This document shows positions 18,450 through 26,896 of a DNA stretch of 64,000 nucleotides, piece after piece. This DNA is from an uncultured Ruminococcus sp. (GTDB lineage Bacteria > Bacillota > Clostridia > Oscillospirales > Ruminococcaceae), in assembly GCA_900318825.1 (NCBI GenBank), contig ONMB01000003.1:6380-70379 (forward strand). The letters are read 5' to 3'. Positions within the stretch are counted from its first letter, which is position 1. Every line of letters starts with the position of its first letter. The notes under the pieces are model-generated. The model searched no databases and had not been told where the DNA came from. It was given only the letters and a program-made list of their open reading frames with translations. Position numbers and translations under genes: made by a program.

Positions 18450-18609
18450 TGTAAACCTCCGTTCCGGAGAACTCCGCAGTGTTCTCCTACATATGGGCAA
18501 GAAACGGAGTGTTTTCAACGGAAAGACGTTGAATAAGCCGGAAAGTTTACAATTTGTTCATATTTATCGTTCTCAGGGAACACTGTTTCTGATTTCTCAG
18601 CAGTTGCTA

Positions 18610-18638
18610 TTGATAATCTGCGTTTAATATAGTATAAT
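18610..18638 (+). promoter_or_regulatory. Promoter for the lipoprotein pair
   Basis: TTGATA (18610-18615) and TATAAT (18633-18638) with a 17-bp spacer, 32 bp upstream of the lipoprotein ATG at 18671. Confidence 0.82.
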
Positions 18639-18670
18639 GGTTAGTGAAATATTTTCTATGGAGGCATACT

Positions 18671-19291
18671 ATGAACAGAAAGATACTGCGTTCTGCGTCA
18701 TTGCTCATGATAATTGCAGCTGTACTCATGTGTCTTGTTGGCTGCGGCGGAAAGAAGTCCTCATCAGAGACGAAAAAGCCGTCACAGACCACCACGGCTG
18801 TCCGGCAGACGGAAACGGAGACAGTTACCGTGACTGAGACTGAAAATGTTTCCGAAACGGAGACCGCTTCTCAGACCGAAGCAGCTACAAAAGCCAAGTC
18901 AAAAAAGGATAAAAAACAGAAAAAGCAGAAGTCCACTAAGCAGACTCAGCCTTCAACGGCTGCTCCCACAACTCAGGAGACGACTGCTGCTGTGTCTGCG
19001 GAAGCCTATGTGGAGTACCATTTCCGCAGTCAGAAGCTCCTGAATCAGCACTTTGAAAAGCACGGTGCTGAGTTCAAAGACGATTTCGGTTACAAGACCG
19101 CTGCGGAGTACGAAAAGGGTGCGAGCGACGTCATAAACGATCCGGACGCTCTTTTCAAGCACGAGGCAGAGGACGGCGACGAGGTCTACTATCTCGAGGA
19201 CAGCAACGAGTTCGTGATACTGTCCACGGACGGCTATATACGCACATATTTCAGACCAAGCGGCGGCAAAAAATACTTCGACAAGCAATAG
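18671..19291 (+). CDS. Lipoprotein with toxin-like C-terminal domain
   Basis: A 206-residue lipoprotein. The signal peptide ends in a lipobox (LVGC, Cys about 25). A long Thr/Glu/Lys-rich linker (about 30-105, including KKDKKQKKQKSTKQ) leads to a globular C-terminal domain of about 100 residues. That domain (LLNQHFEKHGAEF, YKTAAEYEKGASDVI, DGDEVYYLEDSNEFVILS, DGYIRTYFRPSGGKKYF) resembles the BECR-fold RNase-like domains found on CdiA-type toxins and some phage head proteins; this is a recognition from memory, not a search. Start at 18671 follows GGAGG. Its start context (CATACTATGAACAGAAA) is nearly repeated in the next gene. Confidence 0.85.
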   Translation: MNRKILRSASLLMIIAAVLMCLVGCGGKKSSSETKKPSQTTTAVRQTETETVTVTETENVSETETASQTEAATKAKSKKDKKQKKQKSTKQTQPSTAAPTTQETTAAVSAEAYVEYHFRSQKLLNQHFEKHGAEFKDDFGYKTAAEYEKGASDVINDPDALFKHEAEDGDEVYYLEDSNEFVILSTDGYIRTYFRPSGGKKYFDKQ

Positions 19292-19304
19292 AAAGGAGCA
19301 TACT

Positions 19305-19994
19305 ATGAACAGAAAAATTATTACCCTGACAGCGGCTGTTATCGCAGCCGGTCTTGCGGTATGCAGCTGCTCATCGGACAGCGGTTCGGGAAAATCTTCC
19401 GCAAAAGAAACTGTCAGCCAGCTCTCAATGGACGACATAAAAGGCATAAACGGCGGTGCTGAACCTGAGATACAATACTATTACGGAACCGAAACTATCT
19501 CGACTCTGCAAGGGAAATACAGTGATACCAAGGTGAAGGACAAGGACGATGCACTTTATGTTATCAAGGAACTGTCAGGTTTGCTGAATATAAAAGATCC
19601 GGATACAGAGCTGCGTTTTAGCACACATAATCCTGGTGCAAAGAGTTCGGCCTATGTTTTTGACCAGTTCTACAAGGAGCTCCCGACAAGCGGCAGGATC
19701 TCGGTGATCGTTGACAATGAAGGCAATACCTTTGCGCTCTCTAACAGCTATATATCCGGACTGGATATGGACACCGAGCCTTCTTTATCTGCCGAAGCCG
19801 CAGCTGAGAAGGCAAAGAACAAAGCAAAAGGCGAATTGAAAGGGGAACCGGAGCTTATGGTGTACTCTGATGTCGAAAATGGCGCAAAGCTCGCGTGGCA
19901 CGTTTCTTTCAGAAGCTCAAGCTATCCGAACGAAGTCTGGGTAGATGCAATGTCAGGCGGGATACTTTCCGAGGACGGCCCTATTGATGACTGA
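19305..19994 (+). CDS. Lipoprotein with FTP/PepSY-type propeptide domains
   Basis: A 229-residue lipoprotein (lipobox about AVCSC, Cys about 23). The body resembles the propeptide of thermolysin-family (M4) proteases: an FTP-like half (YVIKELSGLLNI, ELRFSTHNPGAKSSAYVFDQFYK, GRISVIVDNEGNTFALSNSYI) followed by a PepSY-like half (LSAEAAAEKAKNKAKGEL, AKLAWHVSFRSS, VWVDAMSGGIL). No HExxH metalloprotease domain follows, so it is a stand-alone propeptide-like protein, possibly an inhibitor of a secreted protease. It lies 13 bp after the toxin-like lipoprotein gene and 9 bp before uvrC. Confidence 0.8.
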   Translation: MNRKIITLTAAVIAAGLAVCSCSSDSGSGKSSAKETVSQLSMDDIKGINGGAEPEIQYYYGTETISTLQGKYSDTKVKDKDDALYVIKELSGLLNIKDPDTELRFSTHNPGAKSSAYVFDQFYKELPTSGRISVIVDNEGNTFALSNSYISGLDMDTEPSLSAEAAAEKAKNKAKGELKGEPELMVYSDVENGAKLAWHVSFRSSSYPNEVWVDAMSGGILSEDGPIDD

Positions 19995-20003
19995 GGAAGA
20001 GAT

Positions 20004-21818
20004 ATGAATACGAGACTTCCTTACCTCAGAGAAAAGACCTCCAAGCTGACAACTTCGCCCGGAGTTTATATAATGCGGAACAAGGAGAACGCTATCATCT
20101 ACATCGGCAAGGCCAAAAACCTCAAAAACCGCGTTACGAGCTATTTCCGCGAAAATCCCGACCATACACCGAAGGTCGCGGCTATGGTCTCGCACGTTTA
20201 CGACTATGACTTTATCGTGACCGACAGCGAGTACGAAGCGCTGGTGCTCGAGTGCAGCCTCATAAAGCAGCACAAGCCTCGCTACAATATCCTCCTCAAG
20301 GACGACAAGGGTTACCACTATATCCGCATTTCCGCCGAGGAGTACCCGCGCATAACCAGCGAGAACAACACCAATGCTCCCGGACGCTATCTCGGACCGT
20401 ACACAAGCGGTTTCGTGACCAAAGAGGCTGTGAACGAGGCGAATCGCGTTTTCATGCTGCCGACCTGCCGTAAGAAGTTTCCGCAGGATATAGGCAAGGG
20501 ACGTCCCTGTCTGAACTACCACATAAAGACCTGTATGGGCGTCTGCCGCGGCAGGATAGCTCACAGCGATTACCTCGAGAGCGTAGAGCAGGCTGTGGAG
20601 TTCATACGGAGCGGCAGTGCAGGTTCGGTCGATAGAATGGAGCAGGAGATGAACGCTGCTGCTGAAAACCTCGATTTTGAGAAGGCAGCTATGCTCCGTG
20701 ACCGCATCGCCGCTGTAAAAAAGGCTGCCGAAAAGCAGAAGATGATAAACAGCGGAGTGGGTTCTGCGGACGTTATCGGCGCTGTTGAATACTACGGCGG
20801 CATTTATATTTCCGTTTTGATGTACCGCTCCGACAGGCTCTACGACAAGGCTGTATTTGAGCTGGAACGCTCCGGCGAAGACGTTCTCGGACAGTTCATG
20901 GAGCAGTATTACCACGGGCGCGAGGATATCCCCAGAAGTGTCGTCGTTGACCATTTGCCGGAGGAGACTGCTCTCATCGAGGAGCTGCTTGAACAGCAGT
21001 CCGGACGGAAGGTGAAGCTGCACGTTCCGCAGAAGGGAAAGCTGCTCGACCTGCTGCGCCTTGCTAAGAATAACAGCGCGGAGTACGCAGCGCTCAGGAA
21101 TGACCGTACCGGCAGGGAGGTCATCGCACTTGAAGAACTCGGCAGGTCGCTCGGTCTCAGCAAGCCGCCGCGATACATCGAAGCCTACGACATCTCCAAT
21201 CTCTCATCGGAGTCGATGGTCGCAGGAATGGTCGTGTTCGAGGACGGCAGACCGCTCAAGAAAGCCTACAAGCGTTTCACGGTCAAGGAGCTCGAGCTCC
21301 AGAACGACTACGGCAGTATGCGCGAGGTGCTGAAACGCAGACTTATGCACATAGTTGAACAGGAGGGCGACGAGTATTTCACGCGGACTCCCGACCTCAT
21401 TCTCCTCGACGGCGGCAAGGGACACGTCAACGCGGTCGCTCCGCTTATGCGCGAGCTGGGACTTGATATACCGCTCTTCGGAATGGTCAAGGACAACAAG
21501 CACCGTACCCGTGCTATTGCTACCGGCGGCAGTGAGATACAGATAAACGGACTCAAAGCGGCTTTCAATCTCGTGACACAGATACAGGACGAGGTCCACC
21601 GCTATTCGGTGAAGTTCATGCACTCCAAGCACAAGAAAAGGACTTACAGCTCTGAGCTGATGACAGTCAAGGGCATAGGTGAGAAGAAGGCTGCAAAGAT
21701 AATGATGAAGTTCAAGACCAAGGCGAACCTGCTTCAGGCAACACCGCAGGAGCTTGCAGAGACAGCCGGTGTGAATATGGAGATCGCCTGCGAATTGTGG
21801 CGTGTTCTGCATAATTAG
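20004..21818 (+). CDS. uvrC: Excinuclease ABC subunit C
   Basis: The 604-residue nuclease that makes both incisions in nucleotide excision repair. In order it has a GIY-YIG domain (TTSPGVYIMRNKENAIIYIGKAKNL), a UVR motif (AAAENLDFEKAAMLRDRIAAVKK), the RNase H-like UvrC domain (IEAYDISNLSSESMVAGMVVF) and a C-terminal helix-hairpin-helix (VKGIGEKKAAKIMMKF). Length is normal. It follows the two lipoproteins closely but probably only shares their transcript; uvrA and uvrB are not in the window. Confidence 0.97.
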   Translation: MNTRLPYLREKTSKLTTSPGVYIMRNKENAIIYIGKAKNLKNRVTSYFRENPDHTPKVAAMVSHVYDYDFIVTDSEYEALVLECSLIKQHKPRYNILLKDDKGYHYIRISAEEYPRITSENNTNAPGRYLGPYTSGFVTKEAVNEANRVFMLPTCRKKFPQDIGKGRPCLNYHIKTCMGVCRGRIAHSDYLESVEQAVEFIRSGSAGSVDRMEQEMNAAAENLDFEKAAMLRDRIAAVKKAAEKQKMINSGVGSADVIGAVEYYGGIYISVLMYRSDRLYDKAVFELERSGEDVLGQFMEQYYHGREDIPRSVVVDHLPEETALIEELLEQQSGRKVKLHVPQKGKLLDLLRLAKNNSAEYAALRNDRTGREVIALEELGRSLGLSKPPRYIEAYDISNLSSESMVAGMVVFEDGRPLKKAYKRFTVKELELQNDYGSMREVLKRRLMHIVEQEGDEYFTRTPDLILLDGGKGHVNAVAPLMRELGLDIPLFGMVKDNKHRTRAIATGGSEIQINGLKAAFNLVTQIQDEVHRYSVKFMHSKHKKRTYSSELMTVKGIGEKKAAKIMMKFKTKANLLQATPQELAETAGVNMEIACELWRVLHN

Positions 21819-21849
21819 CTGCTCTTGCAGGGGCGGCGTTCCGTATAAA

Positions 21850-21873
21850 AAAGGCGCACAATTGTGCGCCTTT
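21850..21873. terminator. Bidirectional terminator between uvrC and prfB
   Basis: AAAGGCGCACAA pairs with TTGTGCGCCTTT, a perfect palindrome flanked by an A-run on one side and T-rich sequence on the other. It serves both convergent genes. Confidence 0.85.
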
Positions 21874-21898
21874 AATCTTTTATTTGAATCCTGAGTTC

Positions 21899-23017
21899 TT
21901 ATTTTTCGAGAGTTCCGTGTGAGAGTGACTTGAGGTAAGCGTTGATGAAGCCATCAATGTCGCCGTCCATAACTGCCTGAATATTACCGTTTTCAAAGCC
22001 TGTGCGTGTGTCCTTGACGAGGGTGTAGGGCATGAATACATATGAGCGTATCTGTGATCCCCACGCGATCTGGTTCTGAACGCCCTTGATGTCCTCGATC
22101 TTTTCGAGGTGCTCACGCTCCTTGATCTCGATGAGCTTTGAACGCAGCATCTTCATAGCGTAGTCCTTGTTCTGGTACTGGCTTCGCTGAGTCTGACAGG
22201 AGACCACGATGCCTGTGGGCTTGTGGATAAGTCTTACGGCAGAGCTGGTCTTGTTTACCTTCTGACCGCCGGCACCGCTTGAACGGTACACTTCCATTTC
22301 GATGTCCTCGGGACGGATATCGACTTCGATAGAGTCATCGAGCTCTGGCATTACTTCGATAGCTGCAAAAGAGGTGTGGCGGCGTCCCTGCGCATCAAAA
22401 GGAGATACGCGGACGAGTCTGTGAACGCCGGACTCCGACTTCATATAGCCGTAGGCATTTTCGCCTTCGATGAGGATAGAAGCGGACTTCATACCGGCTT
22501 CATCACCGTCGAGGTAGTCGAGGAGCTCGACCTTGAACTCGTGACGCTCAGCCCAGCGGTTGTACATACGGTAGAGCATTTCAGCCCAGTCCTGAGCCTC
22601 TGTGCCGCCTGCGCCTGCATGGAAGGTGAGGATAGCGTTTGAGCCGTCGTACTCGCCGTTGAGGAGAGTAGCGAGCTTTTCTTCCTCGAGTTTCTGCTTG
22701 AAGGACTCGGACTCCTGCTTTATCTCGTCAATGGAGCTTTCATCGTCCTCCTCGATAGAGAGCTCGATGAGGGTGATGAGGTCCTCGAGGCTGTCGTTGA
22801 GCTTGTTGTACTTTTCAATCTTGCGCTCAAGGGACTTCTGCTCCTTGAGGACTGCCTGTGAGTTTTCGAGATCGTCCCAGAAGCCGTCTTTTGCGGTCTC
22901 CTCGCCGAGCTGGACAACTCTTTCCTTGGCGGCTTTTATATTCAGAACATCGGCGAGCTCGGTCATTTCCTTGCGGTAGCCGATCATTTCAACCTTTAAT
23001 TCGTCGAGAATAATCAT
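21899..23017 (-). CDS. prfB: Peptide chain release factor 2, no frameshift
   Basis: RF2 reads UGA and UAA stop codons and triggers peptide release. The 372-residue protein carries the stop-codon-reading SPF motif (RVSPFDAQGRRHTSFA, near 205) and the GGQ motif (SGAGGQKVNKTSS, near 250). Many prfB genes need a programmed +1 frameshift near codon 25; here the reading frame is continuous through that region (TELADVLNIKAAKERV). The ATG at 23017 follows AAAGGAA. The gene has its own promoter and is not in an operon. Confidence 0.96.
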   Translation of the reverse strand: MIILDELKVEMIGYRKEMTELADVLNIKAAKERVVQLGEETAKDGFWDDLENSQAVLKEQKSLERKIEKYNKLNDSLEDLITLIELSIEEDDESSIDEIKQESESFKQKLEEEKLATLLNGEYDGSNAILTFHAGAGGTEAQDWAEMLYRMYNRWAERHEFKVELLDYLDGDEAGMKSASILIEGENAYGYMKSESGVHRLVRVSPFDAQGRRHTSFAAIEVMPELDDSIEVDIRPEDIEMEVYRSSGAGGQKVNKTSSAVRLIHKPTGIVVSCQTQRSQYQNKDYAMKMLRSKLIEIKEREHLEKIEDIKGVQNQIAWGSQIRSYVFMPYTLVKDTRTGFENGNIQAVMDGDIDGFINAYLKSLSHGTLEK

Positions 23018-23055
23018 ACTTTCAGTTCCTTTCGTGAATGTATACATACAAATAT

Positions 23056-23084
23056 ATTATACCATATAATTGCCGGGACTTCAA
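23056..23084 (-). promoter_or_regulatory. Promoter for prfB
   Basis: On the minus strand TTGAAG (23084-23079) and TATAAT (23061-23056) are 17 bp apart, about 40 bp before the ATG at 23017. Confidence 0.72.
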
Positions 23085-23153
23085 GAGCTTTACAAAAATT
23101 TTCCGCAGCATATGCAGTCGCTTCGGTAAAATAATAAAAAATGGAAAAAATGC

Positions 23154-23182
23154 TTGCATTATTACGCGATTTGTAGTATTAT
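23154..23182 (+). promoter_or_regulatory. Promoter for the glycosyltransferase gene
   Basis: TTGCAT (23154-23159) and TATTAT (23177-23182) with a 17-bp spacer. It may drive the long plus-strand run that begins at 23258. Confidence 0.65.
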
Positions 23183-23257
23183 TAATAGTGTATTTGCAGA
23201 CGTTGCGGACTGCTGTTTGTTCGTCTGCACTAACTATAATCCGACAGGAGGAATAAT

Positions 23258-24247
23258 GTGAAACTGGTTTCGGTTGTTGTGCCGTGTTACAATGAACAAG
23301 AGGTGCTCCCGATGTTCTACGAGGAGATAACGAAGGTCACGGATCAGATGTCGAAAGACTACCCCGAGCTCACCTTTGAATACCTCTTCATCAATGACGG
23401 CTCAAAAGACACAACACTTGAGATACTCCGCTCGCTCGCACTCAAGGACGAGAGAGTGAGATATATATCATTTTCAAGAAATTTCGGCAAGGAATCCGGT
23501 ATGTACGCCGGACTCGAAAATGCCAAGGGCGACTTTGTTGTCGTTATGGACGCAGATCTCCAGCACCCGCCGGCTTTTCTGCCTGAGATGTACAGCTACG
23601 TCAGGGACGGAGAGTACGACTGCGCTACCACACGCCGCGTAAGCCGCAAGGGCGAGTCAAAGATACGTTCGTGGTTTGCAAGGAAGTTCTACAAGATCAT
23701 GAACAAGATCTCACAGACTGAGATCGTTGACGGCGCTCAGGACTTCCGCTTCATGAGCAGACAGATGGTGGACGCTATACTCGATATGTCTGAGTATAAC
23801 CGCTTCTCCAAGGGAATATTCAGCTGGGTAGGCTTCAATACAAAGTACATCGAGTACGAAAATGTCGAAAGACCTGCCGGAACTTCCTCGTGGTCGTTCT
23901 GGGGACTCTTCAAGTATTCTCTTGAGGGCATCATGGCTTTCTCGACTGCCCCCCTCGCTGTATCGTCACTGCTCGGTATAATAAGCTGTGTCATAGCTTT
24001 CATTCTTATGATAATCACGGTCATAAAGACCATAGCATTCGGCGAGGACGTTGCCGGCTATCCGACAACGATATGCGTTATCTTCCTGCTTAGCGGACTC
24101 CAGCTCTTCTGCACGGGTATCCTCGGACAGTACCTCTCAAAGACCTACCTTGAGACCAAGAACCGTCCGATCTATATTTCAAAGGAAACTGCCGAGAGCT
24201 ACCGCGAAAAACAGAAGGAACGCAGCAATGGCAAGTCTGACAGATAA
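23258..24247 (+). CDS. Membrane glycosyltransferase family 2 (GtrB/DPM1-like)
   Basis: A 329-residue enzyme that probably transfers a sugar to polyprenyl phosphate. The cytoplasmic GT2 domain (about 1-215) has SVVVPCYNEQEVLPMFYEE, FINDGSKDTTLEIL, VVMDADLQHPPAFLPEM (DxD-type metal site) and the acceptor-side QDFRFMSRQ. Two membrane segments follow (about 225-260 and 270-300), then a basic tail. This layout matches undecaprenyl-phosphate glucosyltransferases. The GTG start follows AGGAGG by 7 nt. The next gene encodes a membrane-anchored protein and may act with it. Confidence 0.9.
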   Translation: MKLVSVVVPCYNEQEVLPMFYEEITKVTDQMSKDYPELTFEYLFINDGSKDTTLEILRSLALKDERVRYISFSRNFGKESGMYAGLENAKGDFVVVMDADLQHPPAFLPEMYSYVRDGEYDCATTRRVSRKGESKIRSWFARKFYKIMNKISQTEIVDGAQDFRFMSRQMVDAILDMSEYNRFSKGIFSWVGFNTKYIEYENVERPAGTSSWSFWGLFKYSLEGIMAFSTAPLAVSSLLGIISCVIAFILMIITVIKTIAFGEDVAGYPTTICVIFLLSGLQLFCTGILGQYLSKTYLETKNRPIYISKETAESYREKQKERSNGKSDR

Positions 24248-24268
24248 CAGACCGGAGGTGCGGCTGTT

Positions 24269-25396
24269 TTGAACAAGCATATACGTCTGATCGCCTCTGT
24301 GCTCTTCATCGTCGTTATCCTGCTGGCAATAGCTATCACGCGCTTCTATTCAAATACCAGCAAGAACACTTCGCACGGCAAGATCCAGACAGATATCGAG
24401 CGCAGGCTTGAATCCGATAAGTCCGGCAACCGCATTTTCGAGGACGGCAACGGTCTGTACGGAGTCCTCGATGACAGTGACCGCGTGATAGTACCGCCCG
24501 AATGGCTCGAGCTCAGCTTTGCCGGAGAGGGCAGGTGCATAGCTTCAAAGCGCGTCGGCGGAAATGTTATGAAGGGCTGCGTTGACTATGAGGGAAATAT
24601 CGCTGTGCCGTTCATCTACCGGAGCATCACTCCGCGCTCGGCTGGCTCGCAGACTCTCTATGTAGCCGAGTCGGCAACGGACGATTCCGTTGTGGTCTAT
24701 GATACCGAGTTCGTCCCTATGTTCAGAAAGGTGTGGACGGGCTGCAATATCACCGGCGATACCATAGTCCTGAAAAGCGCTGCCGGTACTTACACTTATC
24801 TTGCAGGCGAAAACGGTCTGAGTTTCATCAATGCAGTTGTCAGCGGTGAAACGCTCGGCTGCGGTTTCAGCTTCACGATAAGGAGCAAGCCGCTGCTCGA
24901 AGGACTTGATCCTGCTATGCTCGAATATATGTCGTCAGCTGTGGGACGCTACCTTGCGTTTGCGTTCACCGGTGACGGAAGCTACGTTCAGGATATACGC
25001 ACCGGAGGCAGACCTGTATTCACCAAGCTCTTCCCCGATGATGAAAAGATAATCGCCAAGAAGCTGGCAGGTATCAAGGGCGTTTCGTTCTATATGGTCA
25101 ATGCCGACGACGATGTTCCCCACTACGCTATATCAGTTTCGGCGGATACCGAGATAACATATACCGTGGACGGCAGCGATCAGCCGGCAAAGCTCCGCGA
25201 CGATTACAGAGCTGTTGTGGAATTCAGCGGCAATTCCGAGAACGATCTCATGGCTGTTTCAGGCAGCTTTACAATGAAGACGCCTGCATATCCCGCTCCC
25301 GAGCCTCCTACTGAGGTGCCCGACGAGCCGCAGCAGCAGGAGAAAGTTCAGGATGAATATCAGGAACAGCTGCCCGAGGTCATGCAGTCAGAATGA
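24269..25396 (+). CDS. Membrane-anchored WG-repeat-like protein
   Basis: A 375-residue protein with a signal anchor (LIASVLFIVVILLAIAITRF) and an extracytoplasmic body. Segments such as GNRIFEDGNGLYGVLDDSDRV and GCVDYEGNIAVPFIYRSI resemble WG (KWG) beta repeats, where short blades read 'G..yGviD..G.vvip..y'. The C-terminus is Pro/Glu/Gln-rich (PAPEPPTEVPDEPQQQEK). It starts with TTG at 24269, 9 nt after GGAGGTG. It is placed 21 bp after the glycosyltransferase and 79 bp before purE. Function unknown. Confidence 0.8.
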   Translation: MNKHIRLIASVLFIVVILLAIAITRFYSNTSKNTSHGKIQTDIERRLESDKSGNRIFEDGNGLYGVLDDSDRVIVPPEWLELSFAGEGRCIASKRVGGNVMKGCVDYEGNIAVPFIYRSITPRSAGSQTLYVAESATDDSVVVYDTEFVPMFRKVWTGCNITGDTIVLKSAAGTYTYLAGENGLSFINAVVSGETLGCGFSFTIRSKPLLEGLDPAMLEYMSSAVGRYLAFAFTGDGSYVQDIRTGGRPVFTKLFPDDEKIIAKKLAGIKGVSFYMVNADDDVPHYAISVSADTEITYTVDGSDQPAKLRDDYRAVVEFSGNSENDLMAVSGSFTMKTPAYPAPEPPTEVPDEPQQQEKVQDEYQEQLPEVMQSE

Positions 25397-25475
25397 ACAC
25401 AAAGCAATTCTTTGTCATGCAGCAGAGGTGATCTTTCCGGGCTGCGGAAAAAATATATTTACAGGAGAATAGAAA

Positions 25476-25976
25476 ATGTCTAAGAAAGTTGCAGTTATCA
25501 TGGGAAGCGACAGTGACTTCCCGGTAGTAAAGTCAGCTCTTACAGAACTGAAAAAATACGGCGTTGAGTTTGAGTGCAGAGTAATGAGCGCTCACAGAAC
25601 TCCTGCTGAGGCAGCTGAGTTCGCTTCAAACGCAAAGGCAAACGGCTTCGGCGCTATCATCTGCGCAGCCGGTATGGCAGCACACCTTGCAGGTGTTGTT
25701 GCAGGACACACGACTCTTCCCGTTATCGGTATCCCGATGAAGTCCAAGGCACTCGAGGGCATTGACGCTCTCCTTGCAACAGTTATGATGCCGCCCGGAG
25801 TACCGGTCGCAACCGTCGGAATAGACGGCGCTAAGAACGCTGCTGTCCTTGCTGTACAGATGCTCGCTATCGCTGACGAGGAGCTCGCTGTAAAGCTCGC
25901 TGCTGAGAAAAAGGCTATGGCTGACGGTGTTATCGCCAAGGACAAGGCACTCCAGGAGCAGATCGCTGCTTTATAA
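25476..25976 (+). CDS. purE: N5-carboxyaminoimidazole ribonucleotide mutase
   Basis: Catalyses the CAIR-forming step of purine synthesis. The 166-residue protein has the family hallmarks VAVIMGSDSDFPVV, RVMSAHRTPAEAAEFA, IICAAGMAAHLAGVVAGHTTLPVIGIP and the C-terminal NAAVLAVQMLAI. No purK is found in the window, so its partner lies elsewhere or it is not needed. It opens the purine block. No purine or ZTP riboswitch was recognised in the 79 bp upstream. Confidence 0.97.
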   Translation: MSKKVAVIMGSDSDFPVVKSALTELKKYGVEFECRVMSAHRTPAEAAEFASNAKANGFGAIICAAGMAAHLAGVVAGHTTLPVIGIPMKSKALEGIDALLATVMMPPGVPVATVGIDGAKNAAVLAVQMLAIADEELAVKLAAEKKAMADGVIAKDKALQEQIAAL

Positions 25977-26089
25977 TGTACAAGTATCTTTTCTTCGCCA
26001 TCGGCGGTACGCTCACTGACTCTCAGGAGGTCATCGCTGTGTCCGGCAAGGAAAAGAGAACCAAAAGATTTATCGTCACCGAGCGGTAA
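25976..26089 (+). pseudogene. Possible remnant of a HAD-family phosphatase gene
   Basis: A 37-codon frame whose ATG overlaps the purE stop (TAATG). The peptide begins MYKYLFFAIGGTLTDSQEV, which matches the usual opening of HAD phosphatases (MYKYxxFDLDGTLTDS) except that both catalytic Asp are replaced (Ala and Gly). The rest (SGKEKRTKRFIVTER) does not resemble the family and a stop follows. It looks like the decayed 5' end of a phosphoglycolate-phosphatase-like gene once coupled to purE. Confidence 0.45.
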
Positions 26090-26173
26090 GACGTTGAATA
26101 AGCCTACAATTTCCGTAATGAAGCGGAATTGCATACACAATCATTTACATAATTCTCAAGGAGGAATTTCAAA

Positions 26174-26893
26174 ATGGCAAACATTGAAAAGAAGGAACAG
26201 CTCTATGAGGGCAAGGCTAAGAAGGTTTTCGCAACTAACGATCCCGATCTCGTTATCGTAGACTACAAGGACGATGCGACAGCTTTCAACGGCGAAAAGA
26301 AGGGCACTATTTCCGGTAAGGGCGTTATCAACAACAAGATGACAAACTTCATGTTCAAGATGCTCGAGAAGGAAGGCGTTCCTACACATCTTGTAGAGGA
26401 GATCAGCGACCGTGAGACTATCGTAAAGAAGGTCTCGATCGTTCCCCTTGAGGTAATCATCAGAAACGTTGCAGCAGGCAGCTTTTCTAAGAGAATGGGC
26501 GTTGAAGAGGGCAAGCAGCTTCTCTGTCCTATTCTCGAATTCAGCTACAAGAACGACGATCTCGGCGATCCCTTCATCAATGACTACTATGCACTCGCAC
26601 TCGGTATCGCTACTAAGGAAGATATCGACACTATTGCTAAGTACGCTTTCAAGGTAAACGATTTTATGGTAAAGTTCTTCAAGGGACTCAACATCGACCT
26701 CATCGACTTCAAGATCGAGTTCGGTAAGACTTCCGACGGTACTATTATCCTCGCTGACGAGATCTCACCTGATACCTGCCGTTTCTGGGACAGCACAACT
26801 CACGAAAAGCTCGACAAGGACCGTTTCCGCAGAGACATGGGCGGTGTTGAAGAAGCATATCAGGAAATCATGAAGAGACTTATGGGAGAATGA
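26174..26893 (+). CDS. purC: SAICAR synthetase
   Basis: Condenses CAIR with aspartate using ATP in purine synthesis. The 239-residue protein opens with [20 protein letters not shown] and has the ATP/substrate motifs [29 protein letters not shown] and [14 protein letters not shown]. The length is typical for the bacterial enzyme. AAGGAGG precedes the ATG, and purF follows 3 bp after the stop. Confidence 0.97.
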   Translation: MANIEKKEQLYEGKAKKVFATNDPDLVIVDYKDDATAFNGEKKGTISGKGVINNKMTNFMFKMLEKEGVPTHLVEEISDRETIVKKVSIVPLEVIIRNVAAGSFSKRMGVEEGKQLLCPILEFSYKNDDLGDPFINDYYALALGIATKEDIDTIAKYAFKVNDFMVKFFKGLNIDLIDFKIEFGKTSDGTIILADEISPDTCRFWDSTTHEKLDKDRFRRDMGGVEEAYQEIMKRLMGE

Positions 26894-26896
26894 TCT

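Noticed and set aside
19953..21023. Long minus-strand open frame, 356 codons
   Set aside because: Antisense to uvrC, which has all its domains; no ribosome site and no recognisable protein.
25397..25475. Purine or ZTP riboswitch before purE
   Set aside because: The gap is too short and no conserved core is present.
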